The notes under the pieces: generated by a model
What the model was told of the DNA's origin: nothing
Seen by the model: only the letters and a program-made list of their open reading frames with translations
The model's database searches: none
Program-made: the position numbers and the translations under genes
Shown: in pieces, positions 34,822 to 45,200 of the stretch
How the letters are laid out: each line of letters starts with the position of its first letter
Numbering within the stretch: the first letter of the stretch is position 1
NCBI GenBank assembly: GCA_028281535.1
Contig: JANQJS010000039.1
Coordinates: 1-64,000, forward strand
DNA length: 64,000 bases
Source of the DNA: Sedimentisphaerales bacterium
GTDB lineage: Bacteria > Planctomycetota > Phycisphaerae > Sedimentisphaerales > SM23-30
Direction of reading: 5' to 3'

Positions 34822-35747
34822 TATATAGGTTTAACGTCCATTTCAGGATGTCGCATTCGTGTGAGTTTATCGCGTAAGCGTATAATGGGTTTGCAACTTT
34901 TTCCCAGTGACTTTATCAAAGCATTAGGGTGCTCCAGCCATGTTGCCACACGGATATTAAAATCAAACTGTCGTATATAAAATTTGACTTTCGAGATAAG
35001 ATTGTCGTCATTGTTAGAAAGTCGTTCTAGAGCATTCAAATAGATTTTTTGTCGTGATTGTTGGTGCATCACGGGTTTTGATTTTGCTGATTCTGACAAA
35101 CTATGTTCAGAGCCATGTTGCCACATGACCAATGGTTCACAGGTATAGGCCCAGGGGCCTTCAAGAGCTAACGATAATGCCAGATCGTGATCTTCCAATA
35201 GCCATAATGATTCGTCAAATCCTTTTGCATTATTAAGGGCTTCTTTACGTACCATGATGGCTTGATTAAATAGAATAAATCGTGATAGTAATACTTCAAA
35301 AACGTTGTGCCAAATCCCTTCCTGGTAAGGCGGGACAAGATTAGCGATTTCAAATGAATTCTTATTCTCTGCGGTATAGCCATCCATCGTTGAATTGCAA
35401 ATACAACAGGGAACCTCTGGACCAGCTTTGATAAGAAGCTCAACTTGCTTCTCGATTTTCTCGGGTTTCCACAAATCATCAGAATCCAGGAATGCAATAA
35501 ACTCGCCTTGCGCTTCTTGTATCCCTTTATTTCGCGCCGCAGAAGGCCCCGCATTGTCCTGATAGATATATTGTATTCTATCTGCGTAGGATTTCAGTAC
35601 GTCTTGTGTGTTATCTGTTGATCCATCATCCACAATAATGAGTTCAATATTTTTGTACGTTTGATCTAAAATAGAATCAACCGTTTTCGTAATATTTCCT
35701 GCACGATTATAGGTTGGGACAACTATGGAGACTAATGGGTTTTTCAT
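34821..35747 (-). CDS. GT2 glycosyltransferase (tandem member 3)
   Basis: A 308-aa GT-A-fold transferase. It begins [20 protein letters not shown], followed by [34 protein letters not shown] and FLDSDDLW (metal-binding DxD). Then comes [13 protein letters not shown], the ED-type acceptor motif of the family. It overlaps the following GT2 gene by four bases and is similar to it across the N-terminal catalytic part, pointing to tandem duplication. Sugar and linkage unknown. Confidence 0.9.
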   Translation of the reverse strand: MKNPLVSIVVPTYNRAGNITKTVDSILDQTYKNIELIIVDDGSTDNTQDVLKSYADRIQYIYQDNAGPSAARNKGIQEAQGEFIAFLDSDDLWKPEKIEKQVELLIKAGPEVPCCICNSTMDGYTAENKNSFEIANLVPPYQEGIWHNVFEVLLSRFILFNQAIMVRKEALNNAKGFDESLWLLEDHDLALSLALEGPWAYTCEPLVMWQHGSEHSLSESAKSKPVMHQQSRQKIYLNALERLSNNDDNLISKVKFYIRQFDFNIRVATWLEHPNALIKSLGKSCKPIIRLRDKLTRMRHPEMDVKPI

Positions 35748-36661
35748 TGTGCTTTCGTAAACCAGGGTAATACCAAAACGCGCAAAGCACGTAAAGTAGT
35801 TCGCAGGCTTTCACTATATCGAATGGCTTTCATTGCGTCACGTCGTGCGTTTGAATAGGCACGATCTGCACAATAAAACATGGCTCTTAGTGAAAGGTAG
35901 TGACTTAATATATGTTTCAGTTTATGTTGAATATGCTGGTCTTTATTTAAAGAGTGTTGATAGGCCATATCCGCGATCTCAATATGAGTGTCACAATAAA
36001 GTCTACGAGTCTCGAAGGTTGGAGAACTCAATCTGACCGTTTCTTCGCTACGATCCAGCAATAATAAAGGTTGGTCGATGTAAATAAAGGGGATTTCCAA
36101 AGCTAATTGATAAATCAAATACGTGTCTTCTGCGACTTGATAGCCTTCATTAAAACCACCCATTTTTGAGATTAATTCTTTTTTTACCAGAACAGTTTGA
36201 ATATAAAGGGCAAAATTGTCCTGCAATATTAGATCAAAAGGCTCATTGTATTTAATAGAATTATCAGAAGTCAAATTAACATCATCAGCCATACGTTCGC
36301 TAGATATATTCGTAAAACAAATGTCTGCATTGTGTTTTTGAATGCTTTCAATTTGTAATGAGAGCTTTTGCGGATGCCATGTATCATCTGAATCTAAAAA
36401 TGCAATCCAGTTACCTTTAGCCTTGCGAAGCCCATGGTTGCGAGCCGCTGAAACGCCTGCATTGTCTTGGTGAATGTATTGTATTTTTCTTTCATACGAT
36501 TTTAACACCTGAGCTGTATCATCCGTTGAACCATCATCGATAACTAAAATTTCCAAGTTGTTGATGTTTTGCGCCAAAACACTATCAATCGCATGGCAAA
36601 TTAGATTTGCGCGATTATAGGTTGGGATAATAACGGATATTATTTCGTTTTTGATTGACAC
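35744..36661 (-). CDS. GT2 glycosyltransferase (tandem member 2)
   Basis: A 305-aa GT2 protein: ISVIIPTYNRANLICHAIDS, VIDDGSTDDTAQVL, HQDNAGVSAARNHGLRKAKG, FLDSDDTWHP, and VAEDTYLIYQLAL near the acceptor site. The N-terminal catalytic half is clearly related to the next gene downstream (34821), with which it overlaps by four bases. The C-terminal third differs and is rich in His, Tyr and Arg, probably the part that selects the acceptor. Forty bases separate it from the third GT2 at 36701. Confidence 0.9.
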   Translation of the reverse strand: MSIKNEIISVIIPTYNRANLICHAIDSVLAQNINNLEILVIDDGSTDDTAQVLKSYERKIQYIHQDNAGVSAARNHGLRKAKGNWIAFLDSDDTWHPQKLSLQIESIQKHNADICFTNISSERMADDVNLTSDNSIKYNEPFDLILQDNFALYIQTVLVKKELISKMGGFNEGYQVAEDTYLIYQLALEIPFIYIDQPLLLLDRSEETVRLSSPTFETRRLYCDTHIEIADMAYQHSLNKDQHIQHKLKHILSHYLSLRAMFYCADRAYSNARRDAMKAIRYSESLRTTLRALRVLVLPWFTKAQ

Positions 36662-36700
36662 TGATTGAATAAATGACTGAAAAGATTAATACTTTTGAGA

Positions 36701-37621
36701 TTACTTTTTGCCTGGTAGTAATCTTGAAGCGAAATATTTAATCTTGGTTTTTAAATAAAGCATCCAGAAATTGTTTGTTTTGGGATATTCTTTTAATATA
36801 TTTCGTACGCCGATATGATCTTGATCCGTCATGCGGTGCCAGAGAGCGATTAGTGCGTAATAATCGATTAAGCCATCAAGATAAGGTTTTAGTTTTTCAG
36901 GGCAATGATGATAAATAGCCTTGGGGTCAAAAACATGTGGCGGCACAGGATTAGGCGTTTCCCGCCCGACACCCAGTTCAGACGCTTCGGTATGATACCA
37001 GGTTAATGGTTCTGGGTTGAAGTAGGTGGTATGTCCTACAGCAAGTTGTAGCCAAAAATGTGTATCTTCACCGAAAACACATTTGTTTTCATAAAAACCA
37101 TCCACGGATTCAATCGCTGTTCGATCACACACGACAGAACTCATTTGGTAACAATCCATCAATAATATTGTTTCATTGACCGGTCGATCTGTTGGGATCT
37201 GCCAGGGCCCTTCCGGGAAATGAACTTGTTCGTGTGGTGGTTTCCAGCAGATTTTATCTTCTGTTCGATAATGTCCACACACAGAAATTTTACATTCCGG
37301 ATATTCCTTTAGATGCTGAATCGATGTTTCCAAAAACGTTGGCATCATCTCGTCATCAGCATCAAGAAAATTAATGTAAGTTCCGTTACTTTTTCGGAAG
37401 CCATGATTTCTTGCTGCGCCAGGTCCTGCATTTTCTTGATGATATAAATGGATGCGCTCATCATTATATTTTTCCACTACAGCAATGCTTTGATCTGTCG
37501 AACCATCATTGACGATAATAATTTCTATATCAGTAATCGTCTGGTTCAAAATGGAATCGATTGCGCGAGCAATATATTTCTCTTTGTTGTATAATGGAAT
37601 AATAATGCTGGCGATCGGCAT
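36701..37621 (-). CDS. GT2 glycosyltransferase (tandem member 1)
   Basis: A 306-aa GT2 protein: ASIIIPLYNKEKYIARAIDS, IVNDGSTDQSIAVVEK, NAGPGAARNHGFRKSNGT, FLDADDEMMP, and FGEDTHFWLQLAV. It is more distant from the next two than they are from one another. It sits 26 bases after the flippase gene. The C-terminus (about 230-306) is rich in His, Tyr and Trp and of unknown role. Confidence 0.9.
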   Translation of the reverse strand: MPIASIIIPLYNKEKYIARAIDSILNQTITDIEIIIVNDGSTDQSIAVVEKYNDERIHLYHQENAGPGAARNHGFRKSNGTYINFLDADDEMMPTFLETSIQHLKEYPECKISVCGHYRTEDKICWKPPHEQVHFPEGPWQIPTDRPVNETILLMDCYQMSSVVCDRTAIESVDGFYENKCVFGEDTHFWLQLAVGHTTYFNPEPLTWYHTEASELGVGRETPNPVPPHVFDPKAIYHHCPEKLKPYLDGLIDYYALIALWHRMTDQDHIGVRNILKEYPKTNNFWMLYLKTKIKYFASRLLPGKK

Positions 37622-37647
37622 TTGAGCTCCTTACAGTGCGATCAATC

Positions 37648-39219
37648 TTACTTTGGTGCTAGTTGCTTTAAAACCGGGATAGATGTTAGGAGACGATTCA
37701 TTAATTTTCGCAAATCGTCATCTGCAGGTTTTTGCAAACAAAATGCAAACATAATCATGACATAGACAACCATCCCCGCAGTTATACATCCTAATACAGC
37801 CGCTAGTGACGATGGTTGGAACAGTTCTTTTAAGCAGTATAAAAATAGGATACCGCCGATAGTTGGCATGAATCCTGGTACGAATGTTTCTCGAACCCAG
37901 TCTGTGAATTTTACTTCAGCTATTCGCAGTCCTAGAGGTGTTAAAAAAATTATTTCACCCAAAAGGACGCACAAAAAGAGCGACAGTCCAGCAGACATTG
38001 CACCATTTTGAAATAATTGAATTAAAATATAGGTGACGACAAGGTTGACCACCTGAACACCAAAGCCGAGCAATGCCCAGGACTTTACTTTGTTTTTTGC
38101 AAATGCTAGTTTGCTTAGCATTAAATTGCCATATTGAGAGGGAAGGCATAGTAATAAGATAGCCATCACAGGTGCAACGACAAGCATCTCTTCTTTTTTA
38201 AGCCATAGTAATATGAGTTCATCATTAAAAACAATGATGGGTGCGACAATAAGCATGATCATCCAGAGACCCAATCGCCCACCACGAATAAAGACACGCC
38301 CTAACCGTGAGGCTTGATTTTGAGCATGCATACTCATGAGTGCTGGTCCTAGCGGACGCATGGCAATAAATTCGAGCGATTGCAATTTACGGTAGGGCAA
38401 TGCTGCTAAAAACAGGTAGTTTGATTCTGCAACCATCCCCATCATATTCAGCATGATGACGCCAACGCTGGTGAGCATTTTGTCACTCACGTTTACTAAA
38501 AGCATCCATGATCCAAATTTGGTCAGTTCGCCCGCAATGGACCAATCAATGGATGAACGTTTAAATCGTAGAGAGGGCAACATACGCATCGAGAAAAAGA
38601 CGATGGTGAGCAATGATGCGACATTCGCAATAAACATCGCCGTTGTTACCCAGATGACCCGTGTGTTAATCCCAAATAAGAAAATAAATAGTAATGCGAT
38701 TCGCAGGAGCTCAAAGCCAAGGCGAATGCCGTTCATGGCGATAAATTTTTGTTTAACGTAAAATCCATTACCAAATAAAACCAATGTAATCTGCAACACA
38801 AACAAAATAAACAGCATGGCCATCATGATTCTGGCCTGCCAAAGATTGTCTGCAGGGATCGTGAAAATATAATCAATATACCAGCTGATGATGCCACCAG
38901 CTAATAGTAGAATCGCTCCAACCACAAGAAATATAGGTAAAAGTGTTGAAACTATTTGTGTAATCTTTTCATGGTCCCCTTCAGCATAGGCTTCCATGAT
39001 GAAGCGACCCTGGCCACTGGTTAAAATCGCCGTCAAAATGGGCGAAAAGGCCATCACGGTCATGACCATGACATAAATGTTATATTCAGATGGATCAATT
39101 CGGTTGACGAGAAAACTATGCAGCCACAGCATCACCGTCATTTGGATAAACTGTGTGAGTAGCGAGCTGGCAGAGTTTATCAGTACCAGTTTCTTTTTGA
39201 TTTCAACTTTATCAGGCAT
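37648..39219 (-). CDS. Wzx-like oligosaccharide flippase
   Basis: A 523-aa membrane protein with about twelve to fourteen hydrophobic helices, beginning LVLINSASSLLTQFIQMTVM. Segments such as NIYVMVMTVMAFSPILTAIL, TSGQGRFIMEAYAEGD and the many helices to LGCITAGMVVYVMIMFAF fit the polysaccharide transporter (MOP superfamily) class that flips lipid-linked repeat units to the periplasm. The family is diverse in sequence, so the call rests on architecture and on the cluster. It follows the giant secreted protein gene by 58 bases. Confidence 0.85.
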   Translation of the reverse strand: MPDKVEIKKKLVLINSASSLLTQFIQMTVMLWLHSFLVNRIDPSEYNIYVMVMTVMAFSPILTAILTSGQGRFIMEAYAEGDHEKITQIVSTLLPIFLVVGAILLLAGGIISWYIDYIFTIPADNLWQARIMMAMLFILFVLQITLVLFGNGFYVKQKFIAMNGIRLGFELLRIALLFIFLFGINTRVIWVTTAMFIANVASLLTIVFFSMRMLPSLRFKRSSIDWSIAGELTKFGSWMLLVNVSDKMLTSVGVIMLNMMGMVAESNYLFLAALPYRKLQSLEFIAMRPLGPALMSMHAQNQASRLGRVFIRGGRLGLWMIMLIVAPIIVFNDELILLWLKKEEMLVVAPVMAILLLCLPSQYGNLMLSKLAFAKNKVKSWALLGFGVQVVNLVVTYILIQLFQNGAMSAGLSLFLCVLLGEIIFLTPLGLRIAEVKFTDWVRETFVPGFMPTIGGILFLYCLKELFQPSSLAAVLGCITAGMVVYVMIMFAFCLQKPADDDLRKLMNRLLTSIPVLKQLAPK

Positions 39220-39277
39220 ATATGCTGTGGAGCTTACTTAATCAATAAAGATTCTTGAAATTCGCGATGTTCTTAAA

Positions 39278-42200
39278 TTAGGGTTGATAATCCAATACAA
39301 TAGTATTCGAGGTTAAACCCGTTTTTCCGGAACCATCGACGCAGGTAGCCATGATGTAATTAAAGCCATCATTGCTTCCTGAATTAGTTAACGTGATAGG
39401 GATGTCAACACTTCCACCAGCTCCGATCGTTGCAGAATATTCTCCAATTGCAACAGCTTTATTCGCTTCGAATGGATCTAAATCAAATCCACCGCCCGGT
39501 ACGCCTGCCACGTAGAGACCACACTCAAGTACCAGAACTCGAACATCGGTATTTGCTGGTCCTGTGATGTGTACTGTTTGGCTGGCGTTATTCACAGTGA
39601 CGGGTGTCACTGCCTGGCCAACAATTGAAATGGTAGGGCTAGGCAATGGATTGGAGACCACTGTGGTTTCAGACGCCAGCACGCTGGATGGCACCATAAA
39701 TAAATCATTCGTTAAGATCGTTGCATCATCAAATTCTAATGTGATGGAGCTTCCGGTTAGTTCCAAGCCATTAATACTTCCAGAATGCGATGGGCCTGGC
39801 GGCGAGGATCCTTGGATACTGGTTGGGTCGGTGTCGCTGGAAAATTTAATCGACTCGCCCGGGTCAAAATCATTAAATGTGATTTCGATGGTATCAAATC
39901 CATTGTCATGGAAATCAAGGAACTGATGGCCTAGCAGGCCAACGCCATCATCGCCATCAACATCGAAAGCTTTTGGGGTTCCTGTATCGCCTGCAATCGC
40001 ATTAGGGTCAAAAACAGAATCAGGAAGTATTGCACCACTCAGGTTTAATCGAGCTCTTACTATTTTCTGGCCACCTGTTGATGTATTGGTAATCATAAAT
40101 GTTTCCGGGTTGAATGTGCTGCTATCTTCCAATCGGATGGGACCGCCAGCTCGACTGGTATCTATGCTCATATATCCTTCGGCACCATTTCCAGGTGTTG
40201 TTTGGAAGAGATATCGAAAAGCTTCGGTAAATGTGTTTTGCCCTGCATTGGTTGTAACTTGAACATCGACGAGACTCGTAGTTGGAAAAGCGTTTGCTGG
40301 AATGATTCCACGAATACGAGTAGGGCTAACTGATGTCAGAGTCGCTGGAAGGCCTCCGATCGTGACAGACGTTGTCGCCAGGGTTTCAAACCCAACACCT
40401 GAAATTACAAACTGGGCACCACCTGTAGCAGGAGCTCGCCATGGGAAGATGTCAAATACTTTCAGTCCCACAGCACTAATGTCATTAGGGATCGCTGCAA
40501 TAACATAGTCTTGCGAATAATCAATACCAATCAATGCTCCGCCAGGCCCGGTCAATAAGTCGAGCGAATCGATTTCATTAAATAAGAGAGCATAGGAATT
40601 CGTTACCGTCAAATGATCTTCGGATAATTCAAGACGATAGGTTTGCGCATTCCATTTTTGTACCAATAGATCACCACGCATTTGGCTATCAAAGGCAGCA
40701 GATCGATATTCATCGATACCATTGATCGATGATGGAAATGTCACAATGGCAGCGTTGATAATACCTGGGAACGATGAATTTGCGGTATAATAAACATTTT
40801 GTCGTGGATCTGTTCGACCCCGATTACGGTTTGGATGGCCATAATAATTACCTTGAATAATCCGATCTACCGAATCGATATCTTCTTCGCCTGGTGTGAG
40901 TGTTTGCGTGTCTGGGCCTGTTGATGCGGCACCATACCCAGCACCAGAATCATTATCGGTTGTGTAGATATCTCCCCAAGTTGTATAGACCAGATCAAAT
41001 GAATTTCGAACACCAGGAGCAAAAACTTCAACATCAATTCCGGGTGCTATATCAACGGTTTCACCAAAGACCTGGTCATTATTAGGAAGACCATTTGGAT
41101 CCAGATAAGTAATTGTGCCATTGAAATTCTCACGGCTAACATAAGCGATGACAACGGCGGCACTCAGCGGTGTTTCTGGCAGACCACCAAGTTCACAGCT
41201 TACAACACCTGCATTTGTATTACCACCGACACAGAAGAGCATGTCTCCATCATTATTAAATTCAATACTTGCTACGCCATGATCATGATTTGAAACCGGC
41301 AGGCCGGTGATCAGTGGCTCATAAGTGTCAAAGTTGGGGCCGGTTAATACAGATATTTGGCCATTATAAGGCATGACTTGTCCTTGTGGTAATCCAATGC
41401 AATTCTCATGAGCTGCGTCAAATACTTCGACAGCAAATAATTGGGTATGTGCTACATAGATTTTTACCGGGCCAGTCACTTCATATGGATTAAAGCCAAT
41501 CCCTGTCACTTCATGATTTGATAATCCTGTTAACGTCGTGATCGTTTGTGTATTAGTTAGATTATAATCATCATCAAATGTATATGCTTCGATAATACCA
41601 TCACGTGTGCCGACATATAATCGACCGTCTGGGCCCCAGGCACCTTGAGTGACATTGTCAATGTTACTTGCCAACGTTTTGAAATTAAACAGAATGGGTG
41701 GAGGCCCACCTAGTATATATGTGTAAGGAACACTATTGCTGACGCCATTCGGCGTTTCGACGGTAACGTTAATTGTTCCAGTGCCAGGTGGTGTAAGAAA
41801 ATTGATGCCTGTAGGGGAAACAGTTAGGCTTGGACCCGTTAAGTCCTCAGCTCCCCAATGTACAGTAACTTGATCTGATGGGAAAAAGCCCAGGCCTGTA
41901 ATAGTTGTTGGTATTCCTCCGGTATCAGATCCTTCTGTAGGTAACGAGTTGATGACCGGAATCATATTCGACTCATCATGCGTAATAATAGAAGAATCTA
42001 TAGGAACTGTAAAGCCGGTACCAATTGCATACTCGATGCTAATAGGCAGCTCTGTATTTGAAAGAACCGCAAATCGAGCATCAAGGGTATGTCGTCCAGG
42101 ATTTAAAAAGATGGATGATGATGTTTGCAGTCCATTAACGAGCAAGAGAGAATCGGCACCGCCTGTCAGAGTAAATGTATAATCATTGGCCTGTGTAATG

Positions 42201-45200
42201 TCTATCTGTGCGACGATACGCACCAAAACATCAGAGACAAAATTGGAACTACCGATCGTTCCAAGAGGATTTTCTAAAACTAATGTTGGAATACGTTCTA
42301 CAAAATCTGATTGAGCCGGTACTGGATCAAGTTGATAGGTTGGTGATTGTACCAGGTCATCATAGTAGAAGACAAAAGCACCAGGGACACAATTAGGGTC
42401 AACCACAGAAAATGTACTTGAAAGCGGTAATGATTCTGGTGGAATATTATCATCAAAAATCGTGAGTGAAACCGTATGCTCGCCAGTCGCAAAGTTTGTT
42501 GTGACATTTGGCGTGGTAGCGAACAATATGCCCTGTTCTCGCCATTCAAAATTGGTTAGATCGTGACCGAATTCATGAGTATGCGATTCGTCACCTTGGA
42601 GATAAACTGTTTCCATGCCATCTAAATCATAATCGACAAAGAATGGATCATGGCTAATCACGGTATGTAAGAATGGGTGGCTTGGGGCTTCCCCGGTACC
42701 TGCTCCAAGTAGCTGGATGCTTTGTGGCTCAAAGTTACCTGAAAACTGCAAGGTGACATCATTTTCTGAAACCTCTGTTGGTAAAAATTGTACCGGTAAA
42801 ATCTGTGATTGACCGGGTGGGATGGTTACATTCGTTGGCATTGTCGTATTGCTATGACCACCAACAAAAGTCTGGCCACCAATGGTTAAGGCAAAATCAT
42901 GTCCAACCCCAGCATTAAGAATCGAACTGACCTGTGAAACATTGATAGGTGTGATTCCAGTGTTTGTTAAGGTAATTTGTTTGACATCGCCTGGTTGATC
43001 AACAAGAACATGGCCCCAGTTGTGTAAAGCAGGGCTGACATTTAAAACACCTGCATCGCCCGGATACTTTAAGACTTCAATGGCAGATATTTTGGGGTTG
43101 TCTGCGTTTGGCACATGTAAGAATTGAATATTAAGAGCGCCGGTGACATTCATCTCAAATTGACGAATGTGAGCATGTTCAAAACCGGCAACGGCAAAAA
43201 TATCATAATCATCTAGTATGAGATTGCCTTCAATTTCTACATCAAACAATCGAGCGCCAATCGATGCTTGAAATGGTGATATTTCAGCAAAATGAAGAAG
43301 GATACGATAAAGTCCATCTTCTGGGATTGGAATATTATATGACATTTCAACACCGGCAGGATGGTCATAGCGTTCCGTTTGATATAGCAGATCCATGCTC
43401 GTTCCAGAAATTGGATTTGTACTCGGTGTCGCCACGCGTCCACCATTATAATAGGTGTCAGCAATCCAAAGGTTGCCATTTGGATCTGTATAATCAGAAC
43501 CTCCACAATTAATACGAGCTACTACTTCAAATAAAGGGGTGGGTGTTGGGTCAATCGCGATACCTGAAAGCGGTACATGAATATGTTGGTTATGGTTATC
43601 AAAGTGTAGTTTAAGATCTGTACTTCGTATGCCTTCAAAGAGTGGCGTAAATTGAACTTGAAGATCTACCATTTCACCTGGGTTGAGTGTTATGGGTAAG
43701 TTGGGCTCATTGATGAGTGCAAAATCAGTAGAGCTGCCCCCAATGAGTTCGGCCATCATAAATTCATGGAAAATAGAATCATTGTTTTTTAAGGTCACGG
43801 TAGCTACGGTGCTTTGACTGCCTACGAGCGTATCTGAAAATGTGACGCTGGTAGGATTGACTTGCAGGTCATTGACTGGAGTGCTAACGCCTTGGCCAGT
43901 TAATGCAACATGAACATGGATCGCATGATTGTCAAAGTGAAGTTTAAGATCACCATTTAACGTTCCTTCAAGTTCAGGTTGGAAAGCAACCGAAATTTGG
44001 GTAGATTGATTTGGGTCCAGGTTAATGGGTAAATTAGGTTCCTGGATGACGGAAAAACTATTAGGATCAATTCCTGTCATTTCAATCATAAATAAATTAT
44101 GTGGCACCACGTCAAAGTTTCTTAATGTGACGGTCACCGGTGGACAATTTTGCCCAACCAAGGTATTTGCAAAATGTATATTTTTTGGGTTCGTTTGAAG
44201 ATTAGGTTGCCCCGTCGATATGCCGTTACCCGTTAAATCAATCGTTGGTTGGAACGCTGAACTATCAAAATTCAGTTGTACTTGTGCTTGATGCGCTTTG
44301 GATGACAGTGGCGTGAATGTTACATTAAAGCTCGTGTTCTCGCCGGGATTTAATGTCAATGGAAGTAACGGTAAACCTAATGTTGAAAAACAACAATTAT
44401 CTGTTCCTATGATTGAAACGCTATCAAAGGTATGTGGCAGACTGTCATTGTTCGTGATCGTAATTGTTGTGAATGCAGAGGTCACTCCCAGCAGTGTATC
44501 ATCGAATGAAATGGCACTTGGGGTAATCTCAATGTTTTGCGTGCCTTGGGGTAAAGAGCTGCCGCTAAGAATAACAGCTTGGGATCCCGCAGGATCATCA
44601 GACAGTATTTCAAGGCTGCCACTTAACGTGCCAGGAGATTGTGGCGTAAATGTTGCATCAAAATTTGCGTTACCGCCAGTCGGGGCCAGAACAATACCAT
44701 TTGGATCTGGTAAAATAATGATATCCGAAGCCAGTGTTCCAGTTAAATTAAAACTATCGAGCGTGATAGGATCAGGACCATTATTAGTAACGATAAAATT
44801 AATTGGACCTGCTGAATTATACTGCACAAGTGAACCGAAATTAAGTGCAGCAGGATTCACAGATAAACTCGATTGTTGACCAAACACCTGGTCGACTTCG
44901 ATGCCATTGATTTTTGGATTTTCTATACCATGGATGAACTCAATATCCAATGAAGAGTCATTTACTGTGACAATGAATTCTTTAATTTGTGCCGTTAAGA
45001 ATCCAACTTCGTTGAAAATATCGTAATTGGTCAGAACTGGTAAGCCTTCAATATTCACATCAAAAACACGTTGGCCTGCTCCAGTTATACCGGTATAGAG
45101 TTCTGCAAAGTGAAGTCGAACTCGATATTGCCCAGATGAAACAGGAAAGCTGTAAATTAATTCTGATCCGTTTGATGGATCCCATCGTTCCTTTTTATAG

